A stretch of 64,000 bases of DNA from Vibrio crassostreae (GCF_024347415.1 NZ_AP025476.1:3286001-3350000), one strand, 5' to 3'; counted from the first letter of the stretch, positions 32,745 to 43,481 are shown. A program made the numbers and translations. Notes: generated by a model not told the origin, from the letters alone.

Positions 32745-34145
32745 ATGCCGCACTCCAACCACTTTGATGTAATCGTAATTGGTAGTGGCCCCGGAGGAGA
32801 AGGGGCAGCGATGGGATTAACCAAAGCCGGGTTGAACGTTGCAATCATTGAGAAAGAGAGCAGCGTTGGTGGTGGTTGTACTCACTGGGGAACCATTCCT
32901 TCAAAAGCACTGCGTCATGCCGTAAGCCGTATTATCGAATTCAACAGCAATCCGCTGTTTTGTCAGAACAATAAAAGCATTCACTCAACGTTTTCCAACA
33001 TTTTGGGTCATGCTAAATCCGTAATCGACAAGCAGACTCGATTACGTCAAGGTTTCTACGACCGCAACCAGTGCACGCTGGTATTTGGTACTGCACGTTT
33101 TATCGATACCAACACTGTCTCGGTAATGCAAAGCGATGGCACTGAAGAACATTACAGTGCAGACAAGTTTGTTATCGCGACAGGCTCTCGCCCTTACCAA
33201 CCAGACAACGTGGACTTCTTACACGAGCGTGTTTACGACAGTGACTCAATTCTTTCTCTTAAACACGACCCTCAACACATCATCATTTATGGTGCTGGCG
33301 TTATCGGTTGTGAGTACGCGTCTATCTTCCGCGGCTTAGGTGTCAAAACCGATCTCATCAATACTCGAGACCGCCTACTGTCATTCCTAGACAATGAAAC
33401 CTCTGATGCGCTTTCTTACCACTTCTGGAACAGCGGTGTAGTGATTCGTAACGACGAAACCTTTGAGAAAATCGAAGGCACGGACGATGGCGTGATCATT
33501 CACCTAGAATCCGGCAAGAAAATGCGTGCCGATTGCCTACTGTATGCCAATGGCCGAACCGGTAATACCGATAAGTTGAACCTTGGTGCGGTTGGTTTAG
33601 AGGCGGATTCTCGTGGACAAGTATCAGTCAACACCAATTACCAAACCAATGTTGACCATGTTTACGCGGTAGGCGATGTGATTGGCTACCCTAGCCTAGC
33701 GAGTGCGGCTTATGACCAAGGTCGATTTGTTGCTCAGGCAATTGTGAAAGGTGAAGCTGAACGCCACCTTATTGAAGACATCCCAACCGGTATCTACACC
33801 ATCCCTGAGATCAGTTCTGTTGGTAAAACCGAGCAAGAACTAACGGCTGCGAAAGTACCGTACGAAGTGGGACGTTCTTCATTCAAACACTTAGCTCGAG
33901 CTCAAATCGCTGGTAAAGATATTGGTAGCTTGAAGATCCTGTTCCATCGCGAAACCAAAGAGATTTTGGGTATCCACGTGTTTGGTGAGCGTGCCGCTGA
34001 AATCATCCATATCGGCCAAGCGATTATGGAGCAGAAAGGTGAAGCAAATACCATCGAGTACTTTGTAAATACCACCTTTAACTATCCAACGATGGCAGAG
34101 GCTTATCGTGTTGCCGCTCTTAACGGCCTTAACCGTTTGTTCTAA
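32745..34145 (+). CDS. sthA: Soluble pyridine nucleotide transhydrogenase
   Basis: This flavoprotein moves electrons from NADPH to NAD+. The 466-residue protein has the FAD motif [10 protein letters not shown] (about 12-21), the NAD-binding [11 protein letters not shown] (about 184-194) and a C-terminal dimerisation domain ending in [14 protein letters not shown]. The active-site segment [16 protein letters not shown] has only one Cys where disulfide reductases have two, which distinguishes SthA from lipoamide dehydrogenase. A good AAGGAAG site precedes the ATG. Divergent from fabR, as in E. coli. Confidence 0.96.
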   Translation: MPHSNHFDVIVIGSGPGGEGAAMGLTKAGLNVAIIEKESSVGGGCTHWGTIPSKALRHAVSRIIEFNSNPLFCQNNKSIHSTFSNILGHAKSVIDKQTRLRQGFYDRNQCTLVFGTARFIDTNTVSVMQSDGTEEHYSADKFVIATGSRPYQPDNVDFLHERVYDSDSILSLKHDPQHIIIYGAGVIGCEYASIFRGLGVKTDLINTRDRLLSFLDNETSDALSYHFWNSGVVIRNDETFEKIEGTDDGVIIHLESGKKMRADCLLYANGRTGNTDKLNLGAVGLEADSRGQVSVNTNYQTNVDHVYAVGDVIGYPSLASAAYDQGRFVAQAIVKGEAERHLIEDIPTGIYTIPEISSVGKTEQELTAAKVPYEVGRSSFKHLARAQIAGKDIGSLKILFHRETKEILGIHVFGERAAEIIHIGQAIMEQKGEANTIEYFVNTTFNYPTMAEAYRVAALNGLNRLF

Positions 34146-34193
34146 ATAAAGAACTAACAGGAGTATTTGACCACCCATAGGCTAAATACATAG

Positions 34194-34219
34194 ACAGCAA
34201 GCCATGAGCTTGCTGTTTT
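34194..34219 (+). terminator. sthA terminator
   Basis: ACAGCAAGC / GCTTGCTGT stem with a CATGA loop and TTTT, 50 bases after sthA. Confidence 0.8.
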
Positions 34220-34316
34220 CATTTAAACCATTGAAAAATATAGTAACTAAAGTAATTAGATCATGATGTTCTAAATGCCATTTAGTCTGTACATCTTCTA
34301 TTTGTACCCGTTAGAA

Positions 34317-35672
34317 CTAAGCGAGGAATTCGCCCTTCTTCCACTGAGAAACAAATAACACACCAAGACCAATACCACGCATTGCCATAAAGCTCAGCAT
34401 CGCAAGCCACAGAGCATGATTTTCTAAACTGGACGCTAGGAAGAAAATAACAAAGAAGCAGCAGGTCGCGACAAACATACTATTGCGCATGTCCTTGCCT
34501 TTAGTTGCTCCAACAAAAATACCATCGAGTAAGAAGCACCACATTGAAACCAGTGGCATTGCGATCAACCAAGGCAGGTACACCTCAGCTTGGCTTTTTA
34601 CATCTGGGATTGTGGTGATCATATTAATTAAGCTAGAGCCAGCGATTGCGAACACTATGGTCAACACCAAACAAATATTAAAGCTCCAGAAGAAAGTACC
34701 AATCAATGACTGGTTCAGTTCATCTTTGTCTTTCGCGCCTATCGCTTTACCGACCATCGCTTCCATTGCGTAGGCAAAACCATCCATCCCATAAGAGATG
34801 ATCATCAAGAAACTCATCAACACTGCATTGGCCGCCACGACATCATCGCCAAAGCTTGCTCCTTGGAAGGTCATGAAAGTGAAAGTCGCTTGTAGACACA
34901 ATGAACGAAGAAAGATATCGCGATTCAGTTTTACGAAACGACTCAAACCATGGCTGGTTTTCTTAAGCAGATCCCATGGCGATGGTAACTGCTTCTTCGC
35001 CCAGATTCGGTAAACACAAATCAAGCCAAATGTTAGACCGGCATAATCAGCCATTACAGATGCAAATGCTGCACCTTCCACTTGCCATCCTAAGCCGATA
35101 ACAAAAACGATATCCAAAACGATATTGGTGATATTGGTGATGATCACCACCCACATTGGCGCTTTGGCATTTTGAGTCCCGAGCAGCCAACCTAGAATTA
35201 CAAAGTTAGTTAGCGCAGCAGGTGCACTCCAGGCGCGGATTGAGAAATATTGCTGACCATAGTGCTTAACTTGATCACTGGCGCTACTCAATGAGAAAAC
35301 TAAATCGGCGACTAGACTGTGTAAAAGCAAAAAGACACCAGCAAACCCTAAGGCCATGGTCACACCTTGCACGAAGACCAAACCAAGTTGCTTGCCATCA
35401 TTCGCACCATAAGATTGTGCGGCTAGCCCTGTTGTCGACATACGCAGGAAACCGAGCAACCAAAAGGTCACGCTGATCATTGTGCCGCCCAGTGCCACAC
35501 CACCTAAATACCAAGAGTGCTCGAGGTGACCGATAACCGCCGCATCGACTAAGCCCAGCAGTGGAACAGTAATATTAGAGAGAACCATCGGGATCGCGAG
35601 CAACAGCACTTTTTTGTGCATCGCCTGATTGGATAGCGTTTGAAAAATAGTTTGGGGATTAAATAGCTTCAC
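34317..35672 (-). CDS. dinF: MATE-family efflux transporter DinF
   Basis: A protein of about 451 residues with 12 membrane helices and two homologous halves, showing the MATE pattern PMVLSNITVPLLGLVDAAVIGHL near the N terminus. It resembles E. coli DinF throughout (FLRMSTTGLAAQSYG, LDGFAYAMEAMVGKAIGAKD). MATE proteins export cationic drugs or metabolites in exchange for Na+ or H+. The likely start is a GTG at 35672 behind AGAGGTGATC. In E. coli dinF follows lexA directly; here a methyltransferase gene lies between, and I see no LexA box just upstream. Confidence 0.9.
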   Translation of the reverse strand: MKLFNPQTIFQTLSNQAMHKKVLLLAIPMVLSNITVPLLGLVDAAVIGHLEHSWYLGGVALGGTMISVTFWLLGFLRMSTTGLAAQSYGANDGKQLGLVFVQGVTMALGFAGVFLLLHSLVADLVFSLSSASDQVKHYGQQYFSIRAWSAPAALTNFVILGWLLGTQNAKAPMWVVIITNITNIVLDIVFVIGLGWQVEGAAFASVMADYAGLTFGLICVYRIWAKKQLPSPWDLLKKTSHGLSRFVKLNRDIFLRSLCLQATFTFMTFQGASFGDDVVAANAVLMSFLMIISYGMDGFAYAMEAMVGKAIGAKDKDELNQSLIGTFFWSFNICLVLTIVFAIAGSSLINMITTIPDVKSQAEVYLPWLIAMPLVSMWCFLLDGIFVGATKGKDMRNSMFVATCCFFVIFFLASSLENHALWLAMLSFMAMRGIGLGVLFVSQWKKGEFLA

Positions 35673-35789
35673 GATCACCTCTTAGATTAGAGGCGATAGT
35701 TTAACCTAATGGGTGGGCTTTCACTATGTTGTGGAATTTTACTTATACCGGCTATGTACTCAGTTACTCGAAATACAGAGCCGCTAGGG

Positions 35790-36668
35790 TTACCACTTAA
35801 CGAGCACTAACTGTGGCGTTAAACGCTTTTTGACCTGAGAGATCTTACACAATAATCGCTGCCACAATTTCCAACGATTGCATTGCTGGTCTAGGGGAGA
35901 AAACGCTTTTACCCATTGTGCCCATGGCAGCCAATTGAGAACACTGTTTATTGGAGAAGACAGGCCATGCGCATACTTTCCAGAACCGAGCTTTTGCCCA
36001 AGAGCACTAGAGCTTTTATCTCCAGCTAACACTAAACACGCGTGTGCATGAGTAAAGTAGCGGCTCAAAGACTGAATAAAGTTCGCGGTCTGTTGTTCAT
36101 TGCAATCGAGCAGAGCATGTTCACACACCACCATCACCGAGGCTTGTTCTGGAATATTAAGTTCATCCAGCCAAGTTAGGTCATCGACAGAACCACACTC
36201 CAAACGATAGCGTTCATTTTTGTGGAACAGGCGTTGGCGCCACACTAGGTTTTCCGTGACATCCAACTCAACCCAATGGCAGCGTCCATTATCCAAACGG
36301 TAGAAACGGGTGTCGAGCCCTGCCCCAACATTGATGATCCAAGCATCTGGGTTGTGAGATAGAAATTGCTGAACTTGAGAGTCACAAAGTTGAGTCAGTG
36401 TTGCGTAGAGAAGTTGTTGCTGGTCTAGCTCGCCAGTAAGACATTCAGGTGCGAGTTGGCAGCGCTTGCAAGCTTGAGCTGCGATAGGGTCATAAACGAG
36501 ACCGTCATCGGCTAGGCTTTCACGACTACGAAACCAAAGGTGTTGAACGAGGTTGGTCGGAACTTGTAATTCTTGATGTGCAGACCCTTGTTCAGAAGAA
36601 GCCTTTTGCACAGAGGAGCGCGGCTTACGAGTAAGCGGCTTCATTTGAGGTTTGGTTGGGTTTGACAT
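35790..36668 (-). CDS. Class I SAM-dependent methyltransferase, leucine carboxyl methyltransferase family
   Basis: About 292 residues. After a basic N-terminal tail it shows LWFRSRESLADDGLVYDPIA, then motif I in WIINVGAGLDTRFYRL (about 112-127), the acidic ELDVTENL and CEHALLDC segments; this is the PF04072-type (LCM/TcmP) pattern. The substrate is unknown. Three ATGs in a row occur; the third (36668) has the best spacing from AAGGA. A Fur-box-like sequence lies 33 bases upstream, so iron control is likely. The gene splits the usual lexA-dinF pair. Confidence 0.8.
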   Translation of the reverse strand: MSNPTKPQMKPLTRKPRSSVQKASSEQGSAHQELQVPTNLVQHLWFRSRESLADDGLVYDPIAAQACKRCQLAPECLTGELDQQQLLYATLTQLCDSQVQQFLSHNPDAWIINVGAGLDTRFYRLDNGRCHWVELDVTENLVWRQRLFHKNERYRLECGSVDDLTWLDELNIPEQASVMVVCEHALLDCNEQQTANFIQSLSRYFTHAHACLVLAGDKSSSALGQKLGSGKYAHGLSSPINSVLNWLPWAQWVKAFSPLDQQCNRWKLWQRLLCKISQVKKRLTPQLVLVKW

Positions 36669-36700
36669 CATCATCTTCCTTGTATCTCGACAAAGAAGAT

Positions 36701-36719
36701 GATAATGAATATCAATTAC
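36701..36719 (-). promoter_or_regulatory. Fur-box-like operator
   Basis: GATAATGAATATCAATTAC matches 14 of 19 positions of the classical Fur consensus (GATAATGATAATCATTATC) and lies directly before the methyltransferase gene. A further AATAAATATCAAT stretch follows at 36739-36750. Confidence 0.6.
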
Positions 36720-36765
36720 AATAACAAGTTATTGAGAATAAATATCAATAAGCTGTTTGTACTGA

Positions 36766-37386
36766 CTACATCCAGTCGGTGTTGCGAATAATACCAACCG
36801 CAAGCCCTTCAATAGACAAGTGTTGAGATTCTAGATCGACATGAATTGGAGAAAACTCTTCATTTTCAGCATGTAACAGAACCGTTGAACCTTTACGTTC
36901 TAGGCGTTTTACCGTTACATCATCATCGACACGAGCCACTACAACCTGACCATCGCGGACATCTTGTGTTTTATGAACAGCTAATAAATCACCATCCATA
37001 ATACCGATGTCTTTCATACTTTCGCCATTTACACGAAGTAAGAAGTCTGCTTGTGGTTTAAACATGCCTGGATCAACTTGGTAATGCATTTCTACATGCT
37101 CTTGAGCCAAGATAGGCTCACCAGCGGCAACCTGACCGATTAATGGTAAACCTTGCTCTTCGTTTGCTGCATCTTCAAGCAAAATACGAATACCGCGAGA
37201 CGCACCCGGGATAATCTCAATCGCTTCTTTACGAGCAAGAGCTTTCAAATGTTCTTCTGCAGCATTGGCAGAACGGAAACCTAGTTCACGCGCGATTTCT
37301 GCACGTGTCGGTGGCATACCGGAATCTTCGATCTTACCTTTGATAAGGTCAAAGACTTGTTGCTGGCGGGGCGTTAACGGCTTCAT
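36766..37386 (-). CDS. lexA: LexA repressor
   Basis: Repressor of the SOS regulon. The 206-residue protein has the N-terminal winged helix (about 1-70), the Ala-Gly cleavage site in QVAAGEP (88-89), the catalytic Ser in NGESM (Ser123) and the catalytic Lys in TVKRLERK (Lys160). RecA-stimulated self-cleavage is therefore expected. Two LexA boxes in its own upstream region show autorepression. Gene order plsB, dgkA, lexA follows E. coli. Confidence 0.97.
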   Translation of the reverse strand: MKPLTPRQQQVFDLIKGKIEDSGMPPTRAEIARELGFRSANAAEEHLKALARKEAIEIIPGASRGIRILLEDAANEEQGLPLIGQVAAGEPILAQEHVEMHYQVDPGMFKPQADFLLRVNGESMKDIGIMDGDLLAVHKTQDVRDGQVVVARVDDDVTVKRLERKGSTVLLHAENEEFSPIHVDLESQHLSIEGLAVGIIRNTDWM

Positions 37387-37393
37387 GATTCAC

Positions 37394-37409
37394 CTGTCTT
37401 TTTATACAG
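37394..37409 (-). promoter_or_regulatory. LexA (SOS) box 1
   Basis: CTG-N10-CAG (CTGTATAAAAAGACAG on the minus strand), only 8 bases before the lexA start codon. Confidence 0.85.
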
Positions 37410-37413
37410 TTGA

Positions 37414-37429
37414 CTGTGAGTATATCCAG
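37414..37429 (-). promoter_or_regulatory. LexA (SOS) box 2
   Basis: CTG-N10-CAG (CTGGATATACTCACAG on the minus strand), 20 bases from box 1 centre to centre, i.e. about two helical turns. Confidence 0.85.
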
Positions 37430-37480
37430 TAACTGAACAAAAGCAAAGCAATTGGTTGTTTTTAGTTCATTTTTAGCAAA

Positions 37481-37843
37481 TTACAAAAACAAGATCTCTA
37501 GCCACACATAACCTGCGAGTGCCAAACAGATGAAAACCGCTGCCGAGCCGACATCTTTCGCCATTCCAGATAACTCATGATGCTCACTGCCGATTCGGTC
37601 GACAACCGCTTCAATCGCGGTATTGATTAGCTCGACAACCATCACCAATACCACAGATGAGATCATCAAGATTCGCTCAACTTGGCTTACATCTAAGTAA
37701 AATGCCAACGGAATAAGCACGGCCGCCATGAACACTTCTTGTCGAAATGCAGCCTCGTTTTTAAACGAACTCGTAATGCCTTGCCATGAAAAGCCTGCTG
37801 CTTTGATGATGCGTTTGAATCCGGTGTTTGATTTTTTGGTCAT
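37481..37843 (-). CDS. dgkA: Diacylglycerol kinase
   Basis: A small integral-membrane kinase that recycles diacylglycerol to phosphatidic acid. From the ATG at 37843, which has AGGG eight bases upstream, it has 120 residues with three membrane helices. The catalytic signature EAVVDRIGSEHHELSGMAKDVGSA lies between helices 2 and 3, and the N-terminal AAFRQE carries the metal-binding Glu. It is divergent from plsB and upstream of lexA. Confidence 0.95.
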   Translation of the reverse strand: MTKKSNTGFKRIIKAAGFSWQGITSSFKNEAAFRQEVFMAAVLIPLAFYLDVSQVERILMISSVVLVMVVELINTAIEAVVDRIGSEHHELSGMAKDVGSAAVFICLALAGYVWLEILFL

Positions 37844-38063
37844 TTTTAACCCTATACTCAATCAGTCGATGAATGATTTTCCACAAACTTAACGGCAATA
37901 TGACTATTTCCATTAAAAGGTTAGACCAGTTTCTGGTATTCTTGCATCGATTAAATTTACGCCTAGGCTTATCCCTATTTCACTCATAGGATTTATCCTT
38001 TTTATCATAGAAATAGAGATACGCTTCAGCACATTGAAATAACTATTGAGGCAGTGAACCTAT

Positions 38064-40487
38064 ATGTCTTCTGGACAATCTTTTTCACGTTCATTAATGA
38101 AGCTACCTTTATCCGTATTGGTAAAGGGCACATCAATTCCTTCAAACCCTGTTGAGGATTTGAACATTGATTTGAGCAAACCGATTGTATACTCCTTACC
38201 GTTTCGCTCAAGTGTAGACATTCTTACATTACAAAAACATGCACTTGAATTAGGCCTACCTGATCCGTTGAGCAAGCTTGAAATCAACGGCAAATCACTG
38301 CAACGCTACGTTTTCATCTCTTCTCGAAAAACTCTGCTGCAAGACGATGATTATGTACCAAGCTCTTCAATTGAAGTGTTCTCTGAATTGCTTTCACTGC
38401 ACGCTGACGACTCTGAACTCGATGTTCAAGTTATCCCTGCTACAGTGCTGTGGGGACGTAAGCCTGGTAAAGAGAATAACCAGAAGCCTTACCTACAGGC
38501 AATGAACGGCTTAGAGAAATCAAAAGCTGTATTGCTAGCCGGTCGTGACTGTCTGGTTCGTTTCAGCCCAGTGGTTTCTCTACGCTACATGGCTAACTCA
38601 CACGGCACCGACAGCACCATCGCGCACAAATTGGCGCGCGTGGCACGTATTCACTTCTCTCGCCAAAAGCTTGCTGCATCAGGTCCTAACCTGCCAAGCC
38701 GCCAAGCTCTGTTTGATCGCCTATTAAAATCAGAAGCGATCAAGAAAGCGATTGAAGACGAAGCACAAGCAAAGAACATCTCGATCGAGAAAGCGAGCAA
38801 AGAAGCTCAAGACATCATGGACGAGATTGCTGCGAACTTCTCGTACTCGCTGATCAAGCGTGGTGAGAAGATTCTTGGCTGGCTGTGGAATAAGCTGTAC
38901 CAAGGCCTACATATCAGTAACGCTTCAACGGTTCGTAAGCTGGCTCAAGATGGTCACGAGATTGTTTACGTGCCTTGTCACCGTAGCCACATGGACTACT
39001 TGCTGCTTTCTTATGTGCTTTACCACGAAGGCATGGTGCCTCCGCACATCGCTGCGGGTATCAACCTAAACTTCTTCCCTGCCGGTCCTATTTTCCGTCA
39101 TGGTGGTGCGTTCTTTATTCGTCGTAGCTTCAAAGGCAACAAACTGTACTCGACGATTTTCCGTGAATACCTAGCGGAATTGTTCGCTAAAGGTTACTCA
39201 GTAGAGTACTTCAGTGAAGGTGGTCGTTCTCGTACAGGTCGTCTACTGCAAGCGAAAACGGGCATGCTAGCGATGACAATCCAAGCAATGCTGCGCGGCA
39301 TGAACCGTCCGGTGACTTTGGTTCCTGTATACATCGGCTACGAGCACGTGATGGAAGTAGCGACTTACGCGAAAGAGCTTCGAGGTAAGCGTAAAGAGAA
39401 AGAAAACGCGAGCTTGGTGATTCGTACCATTCGTAAGCTGCGTAACTTTGGTAAAGGCTACGTGAACTTCGGTGAGCCGATTCAACTGAACCAATACCTG
39501 AATGAGCACTCACCAGAGTGGACCAAAGACATCGACCCAATGGGCACCAGCAAGCCACAATGGATGAACCCAGTGGTTAATGACTTAGCGACCAAAATGA
39601 TGACGCACATTAACGATGCGGCAGCAACCAATGCCCTGACCCTTTGTGCAACGGCACTATTGGCTTCAAGACAGCGCGCATTGTCTCGTGACTCTTTGGT
39701 TTCTCAGATCAATTGCTACCTGTCTCTGCTTAAGAACGTTCCATATTCGGCAACGTTCACAGTGCCAAAAGACAGCGCTGAAGAATTGGTAAAACATGCT
39801 GAATCACTTAACAAGTTCTTGATTGAATCAGACTCAATGGGCGACATCATTTCACTAGACCGTCACCAGTCAATTCTGATGACCTACTACCGAAACAACA
39901 TCATTCACTTGTTTGCTCTGCCATCGTTAATTGCACAGATGACCATTCGTCAGCGCGGTTTATCGATTGACGCGATTCAAGAGAACGTTGCTACTATCTA
40001 CCCGTTCTTGAAGAAAGAGCTATTCCTAAGCTACGAAGAAGACAAGCTTGAAGGCGTGGTTTCTAACATCATTGAAGAGCTGGTTAACCAAGGTATGCTT
40101 GTGATTTCTGATAACGAAGTCACCATCAACCAATCAAACAGCCAAGCACTGATGCTATTAGGTCGTACGATTTCAGAGACGCTACAGCGCTACTCGATTG
40201 CTCTAAACCTGTTGGCAGAGAATCCTGACCTGGATAAATCCGATCTTGAACAGAAGAGCCAAGACATTGCACAGCGACTTGGTCGTCTACAAGGCATCAA
40301 TGCACCAGAGTTCTTCGATAAAGGCGTGTTTGCATCGATGTTTGCAACTCTGAAACAGCAGCAATATCTGGATAACGATGGTAACTGTGATTTAGAAAAG
40401 ACTCAGCAATTCGCTAAGCTTCTCTACTCAATGCTTTACCCAGAAGTACGTTTGACGATTCAAGAGAGTATCCACCAAGCAGAGTAA
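38064..40487 (+). CDS. plsB: Glycerol-3-phosphate 1-O-acyltransferase
   Basis: Catalyses the first step of phospholipid synthesis at the inner membrane. The 807-residue protein has the catalytic HRSHMD motif at 306-311, the same position as in E. coli, and the further acyltransferase blocks [18 protein letters not shown] and [11 protein letters not shown] strong terminator follows. Divergent from dgkA. pssA, dgkA, plsB and pldB are all phospholipid genes in this window, though not in one operon. Confidence 0.97.
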   Translation: MSSGQSFSRSLMKLPLSVLVKGTSIPSNPVEDLNIDLSKPIVYSLPFRSSVDILTLQKHALELGLPDPLSKLEINGKSLQRYVFISSRKTLLQDDDYVPSSSIEVFSELLSLHADDSELDVQVIPATVLWGRKPGKENNQKPYLQAMNGLEKSKAVLLAGRDCLVRFSPVVSLRYMANSHGTDSTIAHKLARVARIHFSRQKLAASGPNLPSRQALFDRLLKSEAIKKAIEDEAQAKNISIEKASKEAQDIMDEIAANFSYSLIKRGEKILGWLWNKLYQGLHISNASTVRKLAQDGHEIVYVPCHRSHMDYLLLSYVLYHEGMVPPHIAAGINLNFFPAGPIFRHGGAFFIRRSFKGNKLYSTIFREYLAELFAKGYSVEYFSEGGRSRTGRLLQAKTGMLAMTIQAMLRGMNRPVTLVPVYIGYEHVMEVATYAKELRGKRKEKENASLVIRTIRKLRNFGKGYVNFGEPIQLNQYLNEHSPEWTKDIDPMGTSKPQWMNPVVNDLATKMMTHINDAAATNALTLCATALLASRQRALSRDSLVSQINCYLSLLKNVPYSATFTVPKDSAEELVKHAESLNKFLIESDSMGDIISLDRHQSILMTYYRNNIIHLFALPSLIAQMTIRQRGLSIDAIQENVATIYPFLKKELFLSYEEDKLEGVVSNIIEELVNQGMLVISDNEVTINQSNSQALMLLGRTISETLQRYSIALNLLAENPDLDKSDLEQKSQDIAQRLGRLQGINAPEFFDKGVFASMFATLKQQQYLDNDGNCDLEKTQQFAKLLYSMLYPEVRLTIQESIHQAE

Positions 40488-40531
40488 CAATCCGTTTGGC
40501 GTCGCTTTCATAGCAAAGCGAAACACGATCA

Positions 40532-40558
40532 AAAAAGGCACCCACTGGGTGCCTTTTT
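40532..40558 (+). terminator. Bidirectional terminator between plsB and ubiA
   Basis: AAAAAGGCACCC / GGGTGCCTTTTT with an ACT loop; T runs on both strands for the convergent genes. Confidence 0.9.
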
Positions 40559-40590
40559 CTTTAGCGTTCGTTAACTCGAAAAGCTGATGC

Positions 40591-41445
40591 TTACCAGAAG
40601 GTAATGAATAAGCCTACAGTCACTGCCATTCCAACATAATTATTGTTGAGAAATGCTTGGAAACAAAGGTCTCGATCACGGTGGCGCATCAGGTGTTGTT
40701 GATACACAAACAAACTTCCTGCTACCAACAATGCCCAATAGAAGGTATCACCTAGTTGGTAATACATGCCTAACGCAATCAGCATCGCTAGGGTGACGAG
40801 TTGCAAAGAGCCAACAATCAGTTTATCGAAGCGACCAAATAAAATCGCCGTCGATTTAATACCAATCTTCAGGTCGTCATCTCGATCAACCATCGCATAT
40901 TGCGTGTCGTAAGCAATCGTCCACAACGCGTTAATCACGAATATAAACCACACAATGCTTGGCAGTTCATTGGTTTGTGCCGCCCAAGCCATTGGTATCG
41001 CCCAACTAAACGCTAAGCCGAGAAACAACTGTGGAAGATGCGTAAAACGCTTCATGAAAGGGTAAATGAACGCCAGACCAACACCAATAAATGAGAGCTT
41101 AATGGTCAGTGGATTCATGGTCAGTACCAGCAAGAAGGAAACCACGGCTAGCACTAAAAAGAGCAGAATCGCTTCCTTACTGGAAACCAAACCTGAAGGT
41201 AATGGACGCTGCTTGGTACGTTTAACATGACCATCTACTTTACGGTCAGCAAAGTCATTGATCACACAGCCAGCCGAACGCATCAACACCACACCGAGTA
41301 CGAAAACAACCAAGACATCAAAATCAGGCATACCTTGTGCGGCGATAATCAGTGACCACAAGGTCGGCCAAAGAAGTAACAGGGTACCAATCGGGCGATT
41401 CATTCGCGTTAATTGCCAATACGCCTTCGCTTTGGTGGCAAGCAT
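40591..41445 (-). CDS. ubiA: 4-hydroxybenzoate octaprenyltransferase
   Basis: Attaches the polyprenyl tail to 4-hydroxybenzoate in ubiquinone synthesis. The 284-residue membrane protein has about eight helices and both Asp-rich prenyl-diphosphate motifs, [11 protein letters not shown] (about 63-73) and [12 protein letters not shown] (about 180-191). Its start follows the ubiC stop immediately, so ubiC-ubiA form an operon supplying and using 4-hydroxybenzoate. Confidence 0.96.
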   Translation of the reverse strand: MLATKAKAYWQLTRMNRPIGTLLLLWPTLWSLIIAAQGMPDFDVLVVFVLGVVLMRSAGCVINDFADRKVDGHVKRTKQRPLPSGLVSSKEAILLFLVLAVVSFLLVLTMNPLTIKLSFIGVGLAFIYPFMKRFTHLPQLFLGLAFSWAIPMAWAAQTNELPSIVWFIFVINALWTIAYDTQYAMVDRDDDLKIGIKSTAILFGRFDKLIVGSLQLVTLAMLIALGMYYQLGDTFYWALLVAGSLFVYQQHLMRHRDRDLCFQAFLNNNYVGMAVTVGLFITFW

Positions 41446-41988
41446 TTACACACTCTCCTTAGAGTAAATGGGTGATGTTGGTAAAAACAGTTCAGCCACA
41501 AGCATCGGTTTATGGTTCATCCATAATCGAGAACGACGTGCGAGTAATTGCTCATCGCCCGCGATAACCCAACCGACTTGCAGCGCATCTCGCTCCACGT
41601 TCTCAGCACTGAAAACGGTCAATCCAAGCGGGACATTACCTTGTTGAGAAAGGTCAGAGTGCTGATGATCTTCTAGCGTGACTCGGGGAATCAAGGTTCG
41701 ACCTAACACCCACGGTTCATCATCACCCTTTAAAATCACTTTACGCAGTAAGCAATCAAACGATGATAAAAGATGTTCCTCGTCTTGTTGTAGCCTTGAG
41801 CGTTCTACAACTTGATTATGAAGCAACTCAACAGACAGGTGCTGACAGCTCTTACCCAACTTGCGGGAAAGAGAACCTTGCTCCATAAGCCACTCTTTGG
41901 TGGTTTCATTAGGAAAATCAAATGTTTCTGTACTTTGCCAATCTACATTCATTAACGAATTAAGATACAGCGATATTGGCTGATTCAT
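41446..41988 (-). CDS. ubiC: Chorismate--pyruvate lyase
   Basis: UbiC turns chorismate into 4-hydroxybenzoate and pyruvate, the first committed step of ubiquinone synthesis. The protein of about 180 residues has the family segments LSRKLGKSC (about 41), VLGRTLIPRVTL with the Arg that binds product, PLGLTVFS and the C-terminal VAELFLP with the active-site Glu. The ATG at 41988 is preferred over a TTG four codons upstream. Confidence 0.93.
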   Translation of the reverse strand: MNQPISLYLNSLMNVDWQSTETFDFPNETTKEWLMEQGSLSRKLGKSCQHLSVELLHNQVVERSRLQQDEEHLLSSFDCLLRKVILKGDDEPWVLGRTLIPRVTLEDHQHSDLSQQGNVPLGLTVFSAENVERDALQVGWVIAGDEQLLARRSRLWMNHKPMLVAELFLPTSPIYSKESV

Positions 41989-42150
41989 ACTAGTATTCAA
42001 TAGGTGACTTTACACGTACAATAAAGCTTCAACTTTCGAACAAAATTAAAGCGTTCTTCGAATTGTAAACGTATTTAGATTTAGACCGCTCATTGTAACA
42101 AGACTAATGCGTTTCGAATATCGCGAATAAACTAAAGAAAAGTCACAAAT

Positions 42151-42558
42151 ATGCACAAACGTTATGTAGCCCAAATAATTCTTGCGATTACCCTACTCTT
42201 TTCAGCATCAAGTTTCGCTGAAGAGGAATTGGCACCCAAACTAGCCTACTTCACGCTAGAGCCAGACCTGACCACCAATTTTTACACTAAAGGTAAAAAA
42301 CTGGGCTACATTCAGGTTCGCCTCGATATTATGGTTGCGAACAGCAATGACCTAGCTGCCATTGAGCATCACCAACCATTAATCCGCGATGCCGTGATTG
42401 AATTACTTGGTAAACAAAACGAAGAAACGATTAAGTCTCTGTCTGGTCGTGAAGATTTGAGAAAGACTTTGGTTGAACACCTCAACAAGATTCTTCTGCC
42501 TGAGACGGGCAAAACCCTGATTGCTGACTTACTGTTTACCAAATACCTTTATCAGTAA
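42151..42558 (+). CDS. Secreted FliL-like protein
   Basis: This 135-residue protein resembles flagellar FliL: YFTLEPDLTTNFYTKGKKLGYIQVRLDIMV, then the LIRDAVIELLGKQ and DLRKTLVEHLNKILLPETG segments. FliL normally has one N-terminal membrane helix and sits at the motor; here the N terminus (about 1-23, ending SASSFAEEE) looks like a cleavable signal peptide, so a soluble periplasmic protein is likely. No flagellar gene is nearby. A role in motility is an inference from the family only. Confidence 0.8.
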   Translation: MHKRYVAQIILAITLLFSASSFAEEELAPKLAYFTLEPDLTTNFYTKGKKLGYIQVRLDIMVANSNDLAAIEHHQPLIRDAVIELLGKQNEETIKSLSGREDLRKTLVEHLNKILLPETGKTLIADLLFTKYLYQ

Positions 42559-42580
42559 TGATGTAAAAACGAATCCTAAT

Positions 42581-42609
42581 AAAAAAGCGGCTCATCTGGC
42601 CGCTTTTTT
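42581..42609 (+). terminator. Bidirectional terminator between the FliL-like gene and glpG
   Basis: AAAAAAGCGG / CCGCTTTTTT stem with T runs on both strands. Confidence 0.85.
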
Positions 42610-42638
42610 GTATCTATCGATTCTCGGTAACTAACGCG

Positions 42639-43481
42639 CTAGCTTGTTGCCGATTTCGGCGCTTTCATTGAATCTATAAAGCCGATAATCACACCTGCGA
42701 CTAAACCTGCCAAGTGAGCGGTATTAGCGATGGCCATAAATGGCTGCATGTATCCAAGAACTAACCACACCAACATAAAGCCAACGATCTGTCTTGGGAT
42801 ACCTAAACCGAGTTGCGGCGCCTTTGCTCCGACAACCCATAAGTAACCAACCAAGGCATACACTACTCCAGATAAACCACCGAAGTTCGCCCCTTCGACC
42901 CAGTATTGTCCAGCACCAGAAAGCGCTGAAGATACGGCAAAGATCTGAAGTAACTTAAGACCACCTAACTTTTTCTCAATATCTCCGCCCAGTTGCCACC
43001 ACCACAAGATGTTGAATGCGATGTGCATAACCGAGAAATGCAAAACAGCATGACTGAGCCAGCGCCATAATTGCCATTGCTGCCCATCAACCGCAGGGAA
43101 ATGTAAGGCGTTAAAAATCGCCTGCCCGAAACCTATCTGCTGCAGAGCAAAAATCACCACACATACCAGCATGATACTGAGTGTCACAGGGCCTGCTTTG
43201 GCTTTTATCATGCCCATGAAGCTTGGTGTATGATAATGAAAGTTGCTCTTCCTGGTCTCTGCCATGTCCCAAGACGCCGCTTGATAGCGCTTATGATTGG
43301 GTTCCGACAAGAAGCGATTGAGCTCAGCTTCGGTTTCAACTTGAAATTGACCATCAATAAGCCAAAGCGCAAAACGCCCTTCCCCCTCAGGAGACATCTG
43401 AATAGGGATCTGACGAGACGCCATATAATCAATAAATGCTTGAGCAAGACGTGGGTTGTCTAACACCATCAATCTAATCAT
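42639..43481 (-). CDS. glpG: Rhomboid intramembrane serine protease GlpG
   Basis: The 280-residue protein has a cytoplasmic N-terminal domain (about 1-85) and six membrane helices. The rhomboid motifs are HIAFNILWWW (the HxxxN support residues), the catalytic Ser in GGLSGVVYAL (about 203) and the catalytic His in AHLAGLVAG (about 256). It cleaves membrane proteins within the bilayer. It follows glpE with 49 bases between them, as in E. coli glpE-glpG, though without glpR or glpD here. Confidence 0.95.
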   Translation of the reverse strand: MIRLMVLDNPRLAQAFIDYMASRQIPIQMSPEGEGRFALWLIDGQFQVETEAELNRFLSEPNHKRYQAASWDMAETRKSNFHYHTPSFMGMIKAKAGPVTLSIMLVCVVIFALQQIGFGQAIFNALHFPAVDGQQWQLWRWLSHAVLHFSVMHIAFNILWWWQLGGDIEKKLGGLKLLQIFAVSSALSGAGQYWVEGANFGGLSGVVYALVGYLWVVGAKAPQLGLGIPRQIVGFMLVWLVLGYMQPFMAIANTAHLAGLVAGVIIGFIDSMKAPKSATS

